This document shows positions 51,629-60,843 of a stretch of 64,000 nt of DNA, one piece after another. The stretch comes from Sphingobium jiangsuense (lineage in GTDB: Bacteria; Pseudomonadota; Alphaproteobacteria; Sphingomonadales; Sphingomonadaceae), in contig NZ_JACIDT010000009.1 in assembly GCF_014196495.1 (NCBI RefSeq), forward strand, positions 124,001-188,000, written 5' to 3'. The notes beneath the pieces were generated by a model, which saw nothing but the letters and a program-made list of their open reading frames with translations, was not told where the DNA came from and made no database searches. The number at the start of each line of letters is the position of its first letter. Position 1 is the stretch's first letter. A program made the translations under genes and the position numbers.

Positions 51629-52507
51629 ATGATCTTCGACACCCATGCCCATCTCGTCTGCGAGGACCGGCAGGCCTATCCGCCCAGGCCGCTGAGCGGG
51701 AAGCTCGCGCCGGGCGAGTTCGACCTGCCCAACAGCAAGGAACGCTTCCTTGCGCTGATGGACGCGAACGGCGTCGCCGCCGCCTGCGCGGTGCAGCGCG
51801 CGCATATCTATGGCTATGACAACAGCTATATCCTCGATTGCGCGGCGGAGCTGCCCGATCGCCTCCGCGCGGTCGTGGTGCTCAACTCGGCGGACCCGGC
51901 GACGCCTGCGCTGTTGCGCGATCTGGTGAAGCAGGGCGGCGCGGCGGGCGTGCGCTATGTCTCGCCCGGTTTCCCCTCCGCCTCGCTCGACTGGCTGGCG
52001 TCCGGCGAGGCGGCGGCGTCGTTCGCGGCGGCGGCCGATCTCGGCATTCCGATCTGCATCCATGTGCTGCATGTGCAGCGCGAGGCGGTGCTGCCCGAAG
52101 TGCGGCGGCTGGCGGAGCGCTATGGCGAGGCCGCCTTCGTGATCGACCATGTGGGCGGCGCCCATCCGGCGGTGATCGAGCAGAAATGGCTGGGCGAGCA
52201 GGGCCTGCCGATCGGCGCGGAGTTCATCGAACCGGCGCTGGCGCTGGCCGACTGCGCCAATGTGACGATGAAGATGTCGACGATCAATTTCGAATGCACG
52301 CCGGATGCGCGGGCGTTCGTGCGCACGGTGGTCGGCCGCTTCGGGGCGGAGCGGGTGATCTGGGGGTCGGACATCGGCCAGTCGCGCGGCGATTACGGCC
52401 ATATGGTGGCGCAATTGCGCGATGCGGTGGCGGATCTGGAACCGGATGCGCGCGAAGCGGTGCTCTATCGCAACGCCGCCGCCCTTTATGCACCGGAAAG
52501 GAGTTGA
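51629..52507 (+). CDS. Amidohydrolase-2-family metal-dependent hydrolase or decarboxylase
   Basis: A 292-residue TIM-barrel protein of the amidohydrolase-2 family. Metal/active-site residues are seen in FDTHAHLV, IPICIHVLHV, VIDHVGGAH and IWGSDIGQS. Members include 2-pyrone-4,6-dicarboxylate hydrolase (LigI), LigW-type decarboxylases and LigY-like C-C hydrolases. In this position, after a C-C hydrolase and before an FAH-type protein, it may hydrolyse a lactone or decarboxylate a ring-cleavage intermediate. It starts 11 bases after the preceding stop. Confidence 0.82.
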   Translation: MIFDTHAHLVCEDRQAYPPRPLSGKLAPGEFDLPNSKERFLALMDANGVAAACAVQRAHIYGYDNSYILDCAAELPDRLRAVVVLNSADPATPALLRDLVKQGGAAGVRYVSPGFPSASLDWLASGEAAASFAAAADLGIPICIHVLHVQREAVLPEVRRLAERYGEAAFVIDHVGGAHPAVIEQKWLGEQGLPIGAEFIEPALALADCANVTMKMSTINFECTPDARAFVRTVVGRFGAERVIWGSDIGQSRGDYGHMVAQLRDAVADLEPDAREAVLYRNAAALYAPERS

Positions 52508-52511
52508 GATC

Positions 52512-53384
52512 ATGCGGCTATGTCGGTTTTCCTATGAGGACAGCGTGCGCAGCGGCGTCGTCGTCGGCGACGGCGTGCGGCCGCTCGGCGACCTGCTGCC
52601 GCGATTGGCGGCGAACGCGGCGGCGGGTGACATGCGGGCGGTGCTGGAAGGCGGGCCGGGCCTGCTCGACGCGCTGCGCGCCGCCCTTGCCGCTGACGGC
52701 GGCGCGGCGATCCCGCTCGACGCGGTGAGGCTGCTCGCGCCGATCGCCAATCCGTCGAAGATCATTTGCAGCTGGGTCAATTATCTCAACCCGGCGATGG
52801 CGAAGCTGCCGGACTCGCCGATCTTCTTTTCCAAATATGACAGCGCGATCATCGGCGACGGCGAGGCGATCCGGCTGCCCAGGGCGGGCAGTGACATCGT
52901 GGTCGAGCCGGAAATGACCGTGGTGATCGGCAAGCCGGGGCGGGAGATCAGCGAGGCGGACGCGATGGCCCATGTCGGCGGCTACACCATCGTCAACGAC
53001 GTGACCGCGTTCAGCCACCGCCTCCAGATCCTCGTCGGCGCGACCGGCCCCTATATGATGGCCAAGACCTTCGACACCTTCGCGCCGATGGGGCCATGGC
53101 TGACGACGGCGGACGAGATCGCCGATCCGCATGCTCTGGAGGTGCGCCAATATCTCAACGGCGAGTTGAGGACGCATGCCAATACATCGGGCGCGGTGTT
53201 CAGGATACCGGCGCTGATCAGCTATCTCTCGAACTTCTTCGAGCTGCGGCCGGGCGACATCATCCTCACCGGATCGCCGCCGCCCGACAGCGGCAAGCCC
53301 GATTTTCTGACTGAAGGCGACGAGGTCAGGATCGAGATCGAGGGGCTGGGCGTGCTGCGCAATCCGGTCGTGGCCGCCGCGTGA
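52512..53384 (+). CDS. Fumarylacetoacetate-hydrolase-family protein
   Basis: A 290-residue FAH-domain protein. Metal ligands fit the family in VVEPEMTVVIG and VNDVTAFS; other blocks are IICSWVNYL, FFSKYDSAIIGDGEAIRLP, PGDIILTGSPPP and LTEGDEVRIEIEGLG. The first 70 residues form the N-terminal FAH extension. The family includes acylpyruvases, 2-oxo-hepta-diene-dioate hydratases/isomerases and decarboxylases; here it should process a small product of ring fission. AAAGGAG lies before ATG 52512. Confidence 0.88.
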   Translation: MRLCRFSYEDSVRSGVVVGDGVRPLGDLLPRLAANAAAGDMRAVLEGGPGLLDALRAALAADGGAAIPLDAVRLLAPIANPSKIICSWVNYLNPAMAKLPDSPIFFSKYDSAIIGDGEAIRLPRAGSDIVVEPEMTVVIGKPGREISEADAMAHVGGYTIVNDVTAFSHRLQILVGATGPYMMAKTFDTFAPMGPWLTTADEIADPHALEVRQYLNGELRTHANTSGAVFRIPALISYLSNFFELRPGDIILTGSPPPDSGKPDFLTEGDEVRIEIEGLGVLRNPVVAAA

Positions 53385-53397
53385 CCGGGCAGGCGCG

Positions 53398-53901
53398 ATG
53401 AACCCTGCGCAGAAGCGGCAGATCCGCAATGAGATGATCGCGGGCGCGGCCGTCAACGCGGCGCTCAGCCTTGCCGCCGCCTGGCTGGTGTTCGGCGGCA
53501 TGGACAGCGTGCCCTATTGCTGCGCGGTCGCGTCGCTGGCGGTCGACGCCGCGCCCCATGGCTTCGCCATATCCTTCATGGCGACGCTGGTGCCCTCGCT
53601 GTTCGTGCTGGGCCGCATCCGCAAGGGTCGGGTCGAGGGATGCCCGCCCGCCGCCGCCCTGCTGCCCGGCATACGCGGGCGGATAGCGGCACGGGCCATC
53701 GCCGCGGGCGGCATCGGCGGGCTGGCGGGCATCAGTGCGCATCTCGCCATGGTGGGAGTGGCGCCGCCGCACTGGCCGCTGGCCGCCGTGCTGCTGTTCA
53801 AGCCGGTCTATGGCGTGGCGGTGAGCCTGATCGCGACCGGCATCGCGCTGCGCCTGCTGTTCGCCCGGCTTTCGGCTGCCGCGCCGGGGACGGGGCGATG
53901 A
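53398..53901 (+). CDS. Unknown four-helix membrane protein
   Basis: A 167-residue membrane protein with hydrophobic segments (IAGAAVNAALSLAAAWLVF; FAISFMATLVPSLFVLG; AIAAGGIGGLAGISAHLAMV; AVSLIATGIALRLLFA). I do not recognise its family. It lies 13 bases after the FAH gene and 33 before an MFS transporter, in the middle of the catabolic run, so it may assist export or membrane retention of an intermediate. Its start is ATG 53398 with GGGCAGG upstream. Confidence 0.6.
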   Translation: MNPAQKRQIRNEMIAGAAVNAALSLAAAWLVFGGMDSVPYCCAVASLAVDAAPHGFAISFMATLVPSLFVLGRIRKGRVEGCPPAAALLPGIRGRIAARAIAAGGIGGLAGISAHLAMVGVAPPHWPLAAVLLFKPVYGVAVSLIATGIALRLLFARLSAAAPGTGR

Positions 53902-53934
53902 ACGCTTGATCCCGGCTTTTCCCGTCGCCGCCGC

Positions 53935-55326
53935 ATGACGCCCGAACCGCTTTCCCCCGCCGCGCGGCGGATCACGCTGGCGGTTTCGGTGACGCTGTTC
54001 ATGGCGCTGATGGACGAGGCGGTGCTAGTGACGGCGATGCCGGGCATCGCGCGGCACATGGGGGTGTCGCCGCTGGCGCTGGGGCTGGCGGTGTCGATCT
54101 ACATGGCGGCCGCCGTCGCGGTGCTGCCGGTCAGCGGCTGGATCGCCGGGCGTTATGGCGCGCGCCGCCTGTTCGTGCTGGGCAATCTCGCCTTCGGGGC
54201 CGCATCGCTGTGGTGCGGCCTTGCCGACAGCTATGGATGGTTCATCTGCGCCCGCGCCTTTCAGGGCGCGGCGGCCGGGCTGATGACGATGGTGGGCCGC
54301 CTGATCCTGCTGCGCGCCATCCCGCGCGGCCAATATGTCGCGGCGCTCAACCTCACCACCGTGCCGATGCTGATCGGCCCGACCATCGGCCCCGCGATCG
54401 GCGGGCTGATCGTCACCTATGGCCAATGGCCGATGATCTTCTTCCTCAACCTGCCCGCGGTGCTGCTGGTCGCCCTCGCCGCGCCACGGCTGATCCCGCC
54501 GGTTCCGGTCGAAGGCAAGACGCCGTTCGACTGGATCGGCGCGCTGCTGAGCAGCCTGTCGCTGGCCCTGCTGCTCGCGGGCCTGCATGGCCTTGAAACG
54601 CCGGACCGGCTGCCGCAGGCGCTCGCGCTGCTCCTCGCCGGCCTGCTGACGGGCGCGGCGGCCGTCCGGCATTTTCGCGGCCATCCCGCGCCGCTGCTCT
54701 CGCTCGCCCCGCTGCGCTGGCCGCGCTTTCGCGCCGCGACGATCGCGGGGGGCATGCTGCTGCGCCTGCCGCTGCGCGCGCAATCCTTCGTCCTGCCGCT
54801 GATCCTCCAGCTCGCGCTGGGGCTGGAGCCGCTGCGCACCGGCCTGCTGATGCTGGCGCTCACCGCCGGGGACCTGCTGTTCAAGCCGCTGGTCGTGCCG
54901 GTCTATCGCCGGGTGGGGCAGCACCGGGCGCTGCTCTGGTCCGGCCTGTTCGGGCTGGGCGCGGTGGCCGCGACGCTCGGCTTTGCCGAGGGGACCGGCG
55001 AATGGATCATCGTGCCGGTGATCGCGGCCTGCGGCATGGCGCGCTGCGTGCTGTTCACCGGCCTGTCGGCACTGGGCCTTTCCGACCTGCCCGCCGCGCA
55101 GCTGGGCGCCGCCAATGTCCTGATGAACATCAGCCAGCAGCTTGCGGGCACCCTTGCGGTGGCGACGACCGCGATCGTCATCCAGCTGGCCGGGGCGGGC
55201 GGCACGGCGACCCTTGCCGATTTCCGCCGGGCCACGCTCTGCCTGCTGGCGGTCGGGCTGGCCGGGCTCGTCTCGCTTGCCCGGATGAAGGCGGATTCCC
55301 CTGCCGCCGGGGGCGGGGGGTCATGA
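53935..55326 (+). CDS. EmrB/QacA-type MFS transporter
   Basis: A 463-residue transporter with about fourteen helices and the DHA2-type opening ITLAVSVTLFMALMDEAVLV and SGWIAGRYGARRLFV between helices 2 and 3, where the DHA2 first-helix Asp in FMALMD is kept. It should be a proton-driven exporter of aromatic compounds. It is third or fourth in the hydrolase run and directly precedes the GntR gene. Confidence 0.85.
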   Translation: MTPEPLSPAARRITLAVSVTLFMALMDEAVLVTAMPGIARHMGVSPLALGLAVSIYMAAAVAVLPVSGWIAGRYGARRLFVLGNLAFGAASLWCGLADSYGWFICARAFQGAAAGLMTMVGRLILLRAIPRGQYVAALNLTTVPMLIGPTIGPAIGGLIVTYGQWPMIFFLNLPAVLLVALAAPRLIPPVPVEGKTPFDWIGALLSSLSLALLLAGLHGLETPDRLPQALALLLAGLLTGAAAVRHFRGHPAPLLSLAPLRWPRFRAATIAGGMLLRLPLRAQSFVLPLILQLALGLEPLRTGLLMLALTAGDLLFKPLVVPVYRRVGQHRALLWSGLFGLGAVAATLGFAEGTGEWIIVPVIAACGMARCVLFTGLSALGLSDLPAAQLGAANVLMNISQQLAGTLAVATTAIVIQLAGAGGTATLADFRRATLCLLAVGLAGLVSLARMKADSPAAGGGGS

Positions 55327-55407
55327 ATACGGGTCGTTGCACCTTGTCATCCGTAGTCGTATTGCGGTGCTGCGCGAATTTTTGAAGAAATCGGGAGAAA
55401 GTCGAAA

Positions 55408-56172
55408 ATGGCGAGGTCTGGTTCTGATGACGATGATGCGAAGCGTTCTGTCGCCAGTCTGGTCTATGACAGAATATCGGCGCGCATCACTTCGGGCGAT
55501 TTCGGCGCGAACGAGCGTCTGACCGAAGCCGAGCTGGTCAAGGAACTGGGCGTCAGCCGGGGCGCGGTGCGCGAGGCGATGAGCAAGCTCGCCGCCGACG
55601 GCCTGATCGAGATAGAGCTGAACAAGGGGGCCATCGTTCAGGCGATCACCCGCAAGGACATGTCCGATTTTCTTCAGGTGCGCGCGCTCTACGAATCCTT
55701 CGCCGCCCGTCTTGCCGCGAAACGGATCGACGAGCCGGGCTCGCGCGAGCTGGTGCACAGCGTGATCGAGGATTACGGCGCGCTGATCGACAACCCCAAT
55801 TCCGACGCGCTGGTGGATGTCGACGCCCGCTATCACAGCGTGATCATGGACCTTTCCGGCAACGGCATCATGGCGGCGGAATGGCGGCGGCTGCGGCGGT
55901 CCCGCTATCGCGTGGCCTACATCCGCTCGCTGACCCAGGCCGAGATCATCGAAGCGGCGGAACGGGACCGGGAAACGCTCTACGCCATTCTGGACGGCGA
56001 CGCGGAGCTGGCCGCGTCCTGCGCCGAGCGCAACGTGACCATGACCAACCGGCGCATCCAGCGCCTGCCGAACGAGCAGTTCGACGCGATCTTCAACCCT
56101 TCGGGCAAGCGCAAGTCGGGCGGCGGGCGGCTGGGCCGGGGGCGCAAGGCGGCGGCATCCGCCGACAGCTGA
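55408..56172 (+). CDS. GntR-family regulator with FCD domain; proposed regulator of module A
   Basis: A 254-residue protein. The N-terminal winged helix (ASLVYDRISARITSGDFGAN; LTEAELVKELGVSRGAVREA) is followed by an all-helical FCD effector domain (MSDFLQVRALYESFAARLAA; DVDARYHSVIMDLSGN). The D-x3-H pair in DARYH is kept, but later FCD metal-ligand histidines are not clear (YRVAYIRS, ERDRETLYAI), so metal binding may be lost. A basic tail (KRKSGGGRLGRGRKAAA) extends beyond the domain. GntR/FCD proteins bind TNGTNNNACNA sites, eleven of which lie in control regions 5-23 kb to the left. Repression relieved by a pathway metabolite is the simplest model. Confidence 0.85.
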   Translation: MARSGSDDDDAKRSVASLVYDRISARITSGDFGANERLTEAELVKELGVSRGAVREAMSKLAADGLIEIELNKGAIVQAITRKDMSDFLQVRALYESFAARLAAKRIDEPGSRELVHSVIEDYGALIDNPNSDALVDVDARYHSVIMDLSGNGIMAAEWRRLRRSRYRVAYIRSLTQAEIIEAAERDRETLYAILDGDAELAASCAERNVTMTNRRIQRLPNEQFDAIFNPSGKRKSGGGRLGRGRKAAASADS

Positions 56173-56185
56173 CGCCCGCACCCGA

Positions 56186-57121
56186 TCAGCGCGCCGCGCC
56201 ATCGCGGCGGCGCGTGCGCCAGCGGCCGGGGCTCAGGCCGAAGCGGCGCACGAACGCCCGGTTGAACGCGGCCTCCGCGCTATAGCCGACGCGTTCGGCG
56301 ATCGTCTTGACCGGGCTGCCCTCGCGCATCAGCATGTCCGCCGCCATGTCCATCCGCAGGCCGGTCAGGCAGTGCAGCGGCGGCACCCCCAGCAGTTCCT
56401 GAAAACGCACGGCAAAGGCGGTGCGGGACATGCCCGCCACCTTCGCCAGCCCCTCGACCGTCCACGGCGCGGCGGGCGCGCGGTGGAACGCCGCCAGCGC
56501 GCGCCAGATGCGGGAATCATGCAGCGCCGTGGGCAGGGCCTTGCGCAATTGCTCGGTTTCCTCCGACATGTGGCGGACCAGCACGATCACGATCAGCTCG
56601 GCCAGCCTTTGCAATATGCCCGCCCGGTCTATCCGCTCCCGATCGGATGAAAGCTCTAGCACGATCAGATCGCCCAGCTGCGCGATCCAGCTGGCGGCCG
56701 GCCCCGGATGATCGCTCGGCACATGCACCGTCGCCCAGAAGGACGCCAGCAGCAGATTGGCCTCCAGCGGCGCATGGCCCGCCACCAGTTCCAGCGGATG
56801 ATCCGTATCGGGGACCCAGGGTTCGAGCTGCGCGAAATTGCGCGACCCGCCGGGCCGGGCCGATATTTCCGTGAACTCGAACGAGCGGCGGCCGTCGATG
56901 CCGATGCAGCTGCCGCACTCGACGAGAATCGGCGGTTCGTTCTCCAGCCGGACCGACACCGCCCCCCGGCGCACCTGAAAGAACCAGCTTCGCGGCGAGG
57001 GCGGAAATTTTATCCGTTCGCCTGCGCGGAAGCGCAGAAAGCCGAAATCGACCCCCTCCATGCGCGGTTCGGGCAGCCGCGCGAGCGATGTCATTTTGAA
57101 CGATCGGTCAAGTGTTTTCAT
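56186..57121 (-). CDS. AraC-family regulator, divergent from the dioxygenase operon
   Basis: A 311-residue AraC/XylS protein. A cupin-like sensor region (FGFLRFRAGERIKFPPSPRS; FFQVRRGAVSVRLENEPPIL) is followed by a C-terminal pair of HTH motifs (TVEGLAKVAGMSRTAFAVRF and SPVKTIAERVGYSAEAAFNR, ending FGLSPGRWRTRRR). It is transcribed away from the dioxygenase genes, separated by about 80 bases, and is the natural candidate activator for module B. ATG 57121 is chosen; a TTG at 57151 would add ten residues. No module A-type operator is found in the shared gap. Confidence 0.88.
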   Translation of the reverse strand: MKTLDRSFKMTSLARLPEPRMEGVDFGFLRFRAGERIKFPPSPRSWFFQVRRGAVSVRLENEPPILVECGSCIGIDGRRSFEFTEISARPGGSRNFAQLEPWVPDTDHPLELVAGHAPLEANLLLASFWATVHVPSDHPGPAASWIAQLGDLIVLELSSDRERIDRAGILQRLAELIVIVLVRHMSEETEQLRKALPTALHDSRIWRALAAFHRAPAAPWTVEGLAKVAGMSRTAFAVRFQELLGVPPLHCLTGLRMDMAADMLMREGSPVKTIAERVGYSAEAAFNRAFVRRFGLSPGRWRTRRRDGAAR

Positions 57122-57199
57122 GTCGCAGCCAAAGCCTGAACGGGTGGTCAAGGATATAGATTTCTCCAGAAACGAAAATCAAAAATTCAGGAGACGGCA

Positions 57200-58546
57200 G
57201 TGACGGGCTTTGACGCCGCCATGGCGCGAGAGAAGGCGACGCGTATCTTCGACAGGGACGCCGGGACGATCGAGGCCAGCGCCTATGTCGATCCGGACAT
57301 CTACCGGCTGGAGCTGGAGAATATTTTCCGGCGCACATGGCTTTTCCTCGCGCATGAAACGCAGATCCGCGCGCCCGGCGACTTTCTGGCGACCTATATG
57401 GGCGAGGATCCCGTCATCGTTGTCCGCCAGAAGGACGGCGGGGTCAAGGCGTTCCTCAACCAGTGCCGCCACCGGGGCATGCGCCTGTGCCGGTCCGACG
57501 CGGGCAAGGCCAGCAACTTCACCTGCGTCTATCATGGCTGGGTCTATGGCCTGGGCGGCGAGCTGGTCGGCGTGCCGCTGGAGGAACCGGCCTATGGCAC
57601 GGTCGACCGCGCCGCGTGGAGCGCCCGCCCGGTGCCGCGCATCGCCCGCTACAAGGGGCTGATCTTCGGCTGCTGGGATGAGAATGTCCCCGATTTCACC
57701 GACTATCTGGGCGACGCGGCCTTCTATCTCGATATCTTGCTCGATCGTTCCCCGGCGGGCACCGAGGCGATCGGCGGCATCCATAAATGGGTGATCCCCT
57801 GCAACTGGAAATTCGCCGCCGAACAGTTCGCGTCCGATTCCTACCATGCGCTGTTCGCCCATCTTTCCGCCGCGGCGGTGACGATGCCAGACGGCAGCTA
57901 TTCCGCCGACTGGGGCGGGGAGGGGTTCCAGTTCACCAGCGACCGGGGCCATGGCACCGGCTTCCTGCTCGACGCCGGGCGGCGCGAGATGCTCACCGCC
58001 TTCGTCGGGCCGGAGGTGGCGCGCTATGCGATGGAAGAGGGGATGGGCAGCGCGATCGAGCGGCTGGGCGCGATGCGCGGGCAGCGGATGCATGCGCAGC
58101 ATATGACCATCTTCCCGAATTTCTCCTTCCTTCCGTCGGTCAACACCGTGCGGGTGTGGCACCCCAAGGGCCCGAACGAGATAGAGGTCTGGGCGTGGAA
58201 CCTGGTCGAGGCGGATGCGTCGGACGCGGTGAAGGAAGCCTATCGCGTCGGCGGGCTGCGCTCGTTCAGCGCGAGCGGCATCTTCGAGCAGGAGGACGGC
58301 GAGAACTGGGTCGAGATCCAGCGCTGCCTGCAAGGGCCGGTGGCGCGCGACACGGTGTTTCATGTCGGCATGGGCCTCGGCCGTCCGGACGCCGCCGATC
58401 CCGATCTTCCCGGCCGACTCGGCTGGGTGTTCTCCGAAGTCGCCGCGCGCGGCTTCTACACCCAGTGGCAGCGCCTGCTCGCCGACCCGGACGCGCCGGT
58501 TATCCCTTCCGCCGACCATGGGGAGGCCAACCATGCCGCGCAATGA
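57200..58546 (+). CDS. Aromatic-ring-hydroxylating dioxygenase, alpha subunit
   Basis: A 448-residue Rieske dioxygenase large subunit. The Rieske ligands are in NQCRHRGMRLC and CVYHGWVYG (about residues 92-118). Catalytic iron ligands are expected in FASDSYHALFAH (Asp/His/His). The start is GTG 57200 after CAGGAGA. With the beta subunit that overlaps it (14 bases) and the ferredoxin at 61679 it should form a three-component enzyme making a cis-dihydrodiol. No ferredoxin reductase is seen in the window, so one must be shared or lie to the right. The substrate is unknown; the family includes biphenyl, benzoate and polycyclic dioxygenases. Confidence 0.92.
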   Translation: MTGFDAAMAREKATRIFDRDAGTIEASAYVDPDIYRLELENIFRRTWLFLAHETQIRAPGDFLATYMGEDPVIVVRQKDGGVKAFLNQCRHRGMRLCRSDAGKASNFTCVYHGWVYGLGGELVGVPLEEPAYGTVDRAAWSARPVPRIARYKGLIFGCWDENVPDFTDYLGDAAFYLDILLDRSPAGTEAIGGIHKWVIPCNWKFAAEQFASDSYHALFAHLSAAAVTMPDGSYSADWGGEGFQFTSDRGHGTGFLLDAGRREMLTAFVGPEVARYAMEEGMGSAIERLGAMRGQRMHAQHMTIFPNFSFLPSVNTVRVWHPKGPNEIEVWAWNLVEADASDAVKEAYRVGGLRSFSASGIFEQEDGENWVEIQRCLQGPVARDTVFHVGMGLGRPDAADPDLPGRLGWVFSEVAARGFYTQWQRLLADPDAPVIPSADHGEANHAAQ

Positions 58547-59078
58547 CGCCGCCATGCTCGAAACCCTTATCCTGCACCATCGCATCGAGCGCTTCTATTA
58601 TGACGAGGCGGCGCTGCTGGACGACCGCCGCTATGAGGAGTGGCTGGCGCTGTTTGCGGAGGACATTCATTATGTCATGCCGCTGCGCACCAACCGCGTG
58701 CGGCGCGAGCGGAAGCTGGAATATTCCGCGCCGCAGGAAAGCGCCTATTTCGACGAGGACCATGCCTCGCTCGACATGCGGGTGCGCAAATTCGCCAGCG
58801 GCACCAACTGGGCGGAGGAGCCGCCGTCGCGCACGCGGCACCTGATCGGCAATGTGCGGGTCGATGCCGGTGAGACGGGCGGGGGTGAGGCGAGCGAGAT
58901 CGCCGTGCGCTCTGCCTTTATCATCTACCGCAACCGGCTCGAACGGCAGACCGAGGTTTTCGCGGGCGAGCGGCAGGACGTGCTGCGCGCGGAGGGCGAC
59001 AGCTTCCGCATCGCCCGCCGCCGCATCCTGCTCGATCAGGCCACGCTGCTCACCAGCAGCCTCAGCTTTTTCTTCTGA
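58533..59078 (+). CDS. Aromatic-ring-hydroxylating dioxygenase, beta subunit
   Basis: A 181-residue small subunit of the BphA2/NdoC type with NTF2-like fold. Blocks: IERFYYDEAALLDDRRYEEW, LFAEDIHYVMPLRTNR, SRTRHLIGNVRV and SAFIIYRNRLERQTEVFAGE. It gives structure to the alpha3-beta3 hexamer and can influence specificity. It overlaps the alpha gene, as is usual for such pairs. It should not be confused with the SnoaL-like NTF2 proteins of module A, although the fold is shared. Confidence 0.93.
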   Translation: MPRNDAAMLETLILHHRIERFYYDEAALLDDRRYEEWLALFAEDIHYVMPLRTNRVRRERKLEYSAPQESAYFDEDHASLDMRVRKFASGTNWAEEPPSRTRHLIGNVRVDAGETGGGEASEIAVRSAFIIYRNRLERQTEVFAGERQDVLRAEGDSFRIARRRILLDQATLLTSSLSFFF

Positions 59079-59092
59079 ACGGGGAGGCGCTT

Positions 59093-59899
59093 ATGGGCAG
59101 GCTTGCAGGCCAATCCGTCTATATCACCGGCGCCGCCGGGGGGCTGGGGCTGGCGATCGTGCGCCGCTTCGTGGCCGAGGGCGCGCGCTGCGTGGTGCTC
59201 GACCGCCGGAAACCCGATCCGGACGTCGCGGCGGCGCTCGGTGAGGCCGTCCGCTTCCTGGAAGGCGACGTGCGCGACGCCGCCGCGCATCGCGGCGCGG
59301 TCGAAACCGCGCTCGCGCAGTTCGGCGCGCTCGATTGCTTCATCGGCAATGCGGGCATCTGGGATTTCAACCGCTCGCTGCGCGCGATGGACGCGGCGGC
59401 GCTGGAAAGCGGCTTCCACGAACTGTTCGGCATCAACGTGCTGGGCTATCTGCTCGGCGCGAAGGCGGCGGCGGCGGCGCTGGCGGATAGCGGGGGCAGC
59501 ATGATCTTCACCCTGTCCAACGCCGCGACGATGAGCAATGGCGGCGGCGTGCTCTATACCGCGTCCAAGCATGCGGGGCTCGGCATCGTGCGCCAGCTTG
59601 CCTATGAGCTTGCGCCGAGGGTGCGCGTCAACGCGGTCGCGCCCGGCGCGATCCTCACCGGCCTCAGCGGCCCCGCCAGCCTCGGCCTCGATGATCAGAC
59701 CATCCGCTCGCTGGGCTTCGAGGCGGTCGCCGACAAGATCGTGCCCTTGGGCCGGATTCCCGAAATCGAGGACTATGTGCCCGCCTACGTCTTTCTGGCC
59801 GCGCGGGACGAGAATGTGCCCGCGACCGGCATGGTGCTCCGCTATGACGGGGGCCTTTCCGTGCGCGGTTTCCTGTCGGCCAATGGAGACGGACAATGA
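59093..59899 (+). CDS. cis-Dihydrodiol dehydrogenase-like SDR
   Basis: A 268-residue SDR: cofactor motif ITGAAGGLGLAIVRRF, Asp in VLDRRKP (NAD preference), NAGIWDF, Ser in TLSNAATMSNGG and YTASK. The GNAGIWDFNRSL stretch closely recalls BphB-type enzymes, which have GNAGIWDYSTAL. It should re-aromatise the cis-diol to a catechol, feeding the extradiol enzyme that overlaps its stop. Confidence 0.92.
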   Translation: MGRLAGQSVYITGAAGGLGLAIVRRFVAEGARCVVLDRRKPDPDVAAALGEAVRFLEGDVRDAAAHRGAVETALAQFGALDCFIGNAGIWDFNRSLRAMDAAALESGFHELFGINVLGYLLGAKAAAAALADSGGSMIFTLSNAATMSNGGGVLYTASKHAGLGIVRQLAYELAPRVRVNAVAPGAILTGLSGPASLGLDDQTIRSLGFEAVADKIVPLGRIPEIEDYVPAYVFLAARDENVPATGMVLRYDGGLSVRGFLSANGDGQ

Positions 59900-60798
59900 A
59901 TGGCGCTTGGAATGAAGAGGCAGCGGTGGGCGCGCTGGGCTATATCGGCATCGGCGTATCGTCGCCTGAGAAATGGGCGGATTTCAGCGCCCTGCTCGGC
60001 CTGATGCCGGGCGAGCCGGGGCCGGACGGGTCGATCCGCTATCGCATGGACGAGTGCGCCTGGCGCATCGCGCTGCATGCCGACGATATCGACGATTGCC
60101 TCTATGCCGGTTTCGATTGCGGCACGCAGGCGCGGTTCGAGGCGGTGCTCGCGCGGATCGCGAAAGCGGGCATCGCCGCCACGCGCGACGAGGATCTGGC
60201 GCGGGTGCGCGGCGTCATGAAGCTGGCGCGGCTGACCGACCCGGACGGCGTGCCGCTGGAGCTGTATTACGGACCGCGCGTGGTGCCGGAGCAGCCTTTC
60301 CGCTCGCCGCAGCCGCTCTCCCGCTTCATGACCGGCGCGAACGGCCTCGGCCATGTGATCGTCAACGCCGACGATCCGGCGGCGAGCGCGGCCTTCTACA
60401 GGGACGTGCTGGGGCTGTCGCTGTCCGACCGCATCCTGTTCGAGGCCGCGCCGGGCGTGGTCATCCCGCTGACCTTCCTGCATTGCAACGAGCGGCATCA
60501 TTCGATCGCCATCGCCCCCAGGATGCCCGACAGCAAGCGGGTGCATCATCTGATGCTGGAGGTGCCGGGGATCGACGATGTCGGCTTCGCGCTCGATCGC
60601 GTCATGGCCGCCGGGCTGGAGATTTCCGCCACGCTGGGCCGGCATTCGAACGACCGCATGATCAGCTTCTACGTCCGCACGCCGAGCGGCTTCGAGGTCG
60701 AATATGGCTGCGAGGGCCTCGCCGTCGACCGCGCGACATGGACGGTCGCCGATCATGCCAGCATCAGCGTCTGGGGCCACCGGCGCGAACGTATCTGA
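59896..60798 (+). CDS. Extradiol ring-cleavage dioxygenase B (type I, BphC-like)
   Basis: A 300-residue two-domain vicinal-oxygen-chelate dioxygenase. Iron ligands: His in GLGHVIVNADD (about 151), His in VHHLMLEVPG (about 215) and Glu in FEVEYGCEG (about 267). The catalytic His is in ERHHSIAI. It should cleave the catechol from the SDR. It is a distant paralogue of the enzyme at 39357, so the two modules may act on different rings or substrates. Its ATG overlaps the SDR stop. Confidence 0.93.
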   Translation: MNGAWNEEAAVGALGYIGIGVSSPEKWADFSALLGLMPGEPGPDGSIRYRMDECAWRIALHADDIDDCLYAGFDCGTQARFEAVLARIAKAGIAATRDEDLARVRGVMKLARLTDPDGVPLELYYGPRVVPEQPFRSPQPLSRFMTGANGLGHVIVNADDPAASAAFYRDVLGLSLSDRILFEAAPGVVIPLTFLHCNERHHSIAIAPRMPDSKRVHHLMLEVPGIDDVGFALDRVMAAGLEISATLGRHSNDRMISFYVRTPSGFEVEYGCEGLAVDRATWTVADHASISVWGHRRERI

Positions 60799-60843
60799 AG
60801 AAAGCGCGGGAAACGCGCGACACGAATAACGGGGAGAATAGCA

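Noticed and set aside
55334..55344. TCGTTGCACCT upstream of the GntR gene as an autoregulatory site
   Set aside because: It fits only the loose family rule with one mismatch, lacks the local CCT/CCG centre and lies next to the preceding stop codon; not supported.
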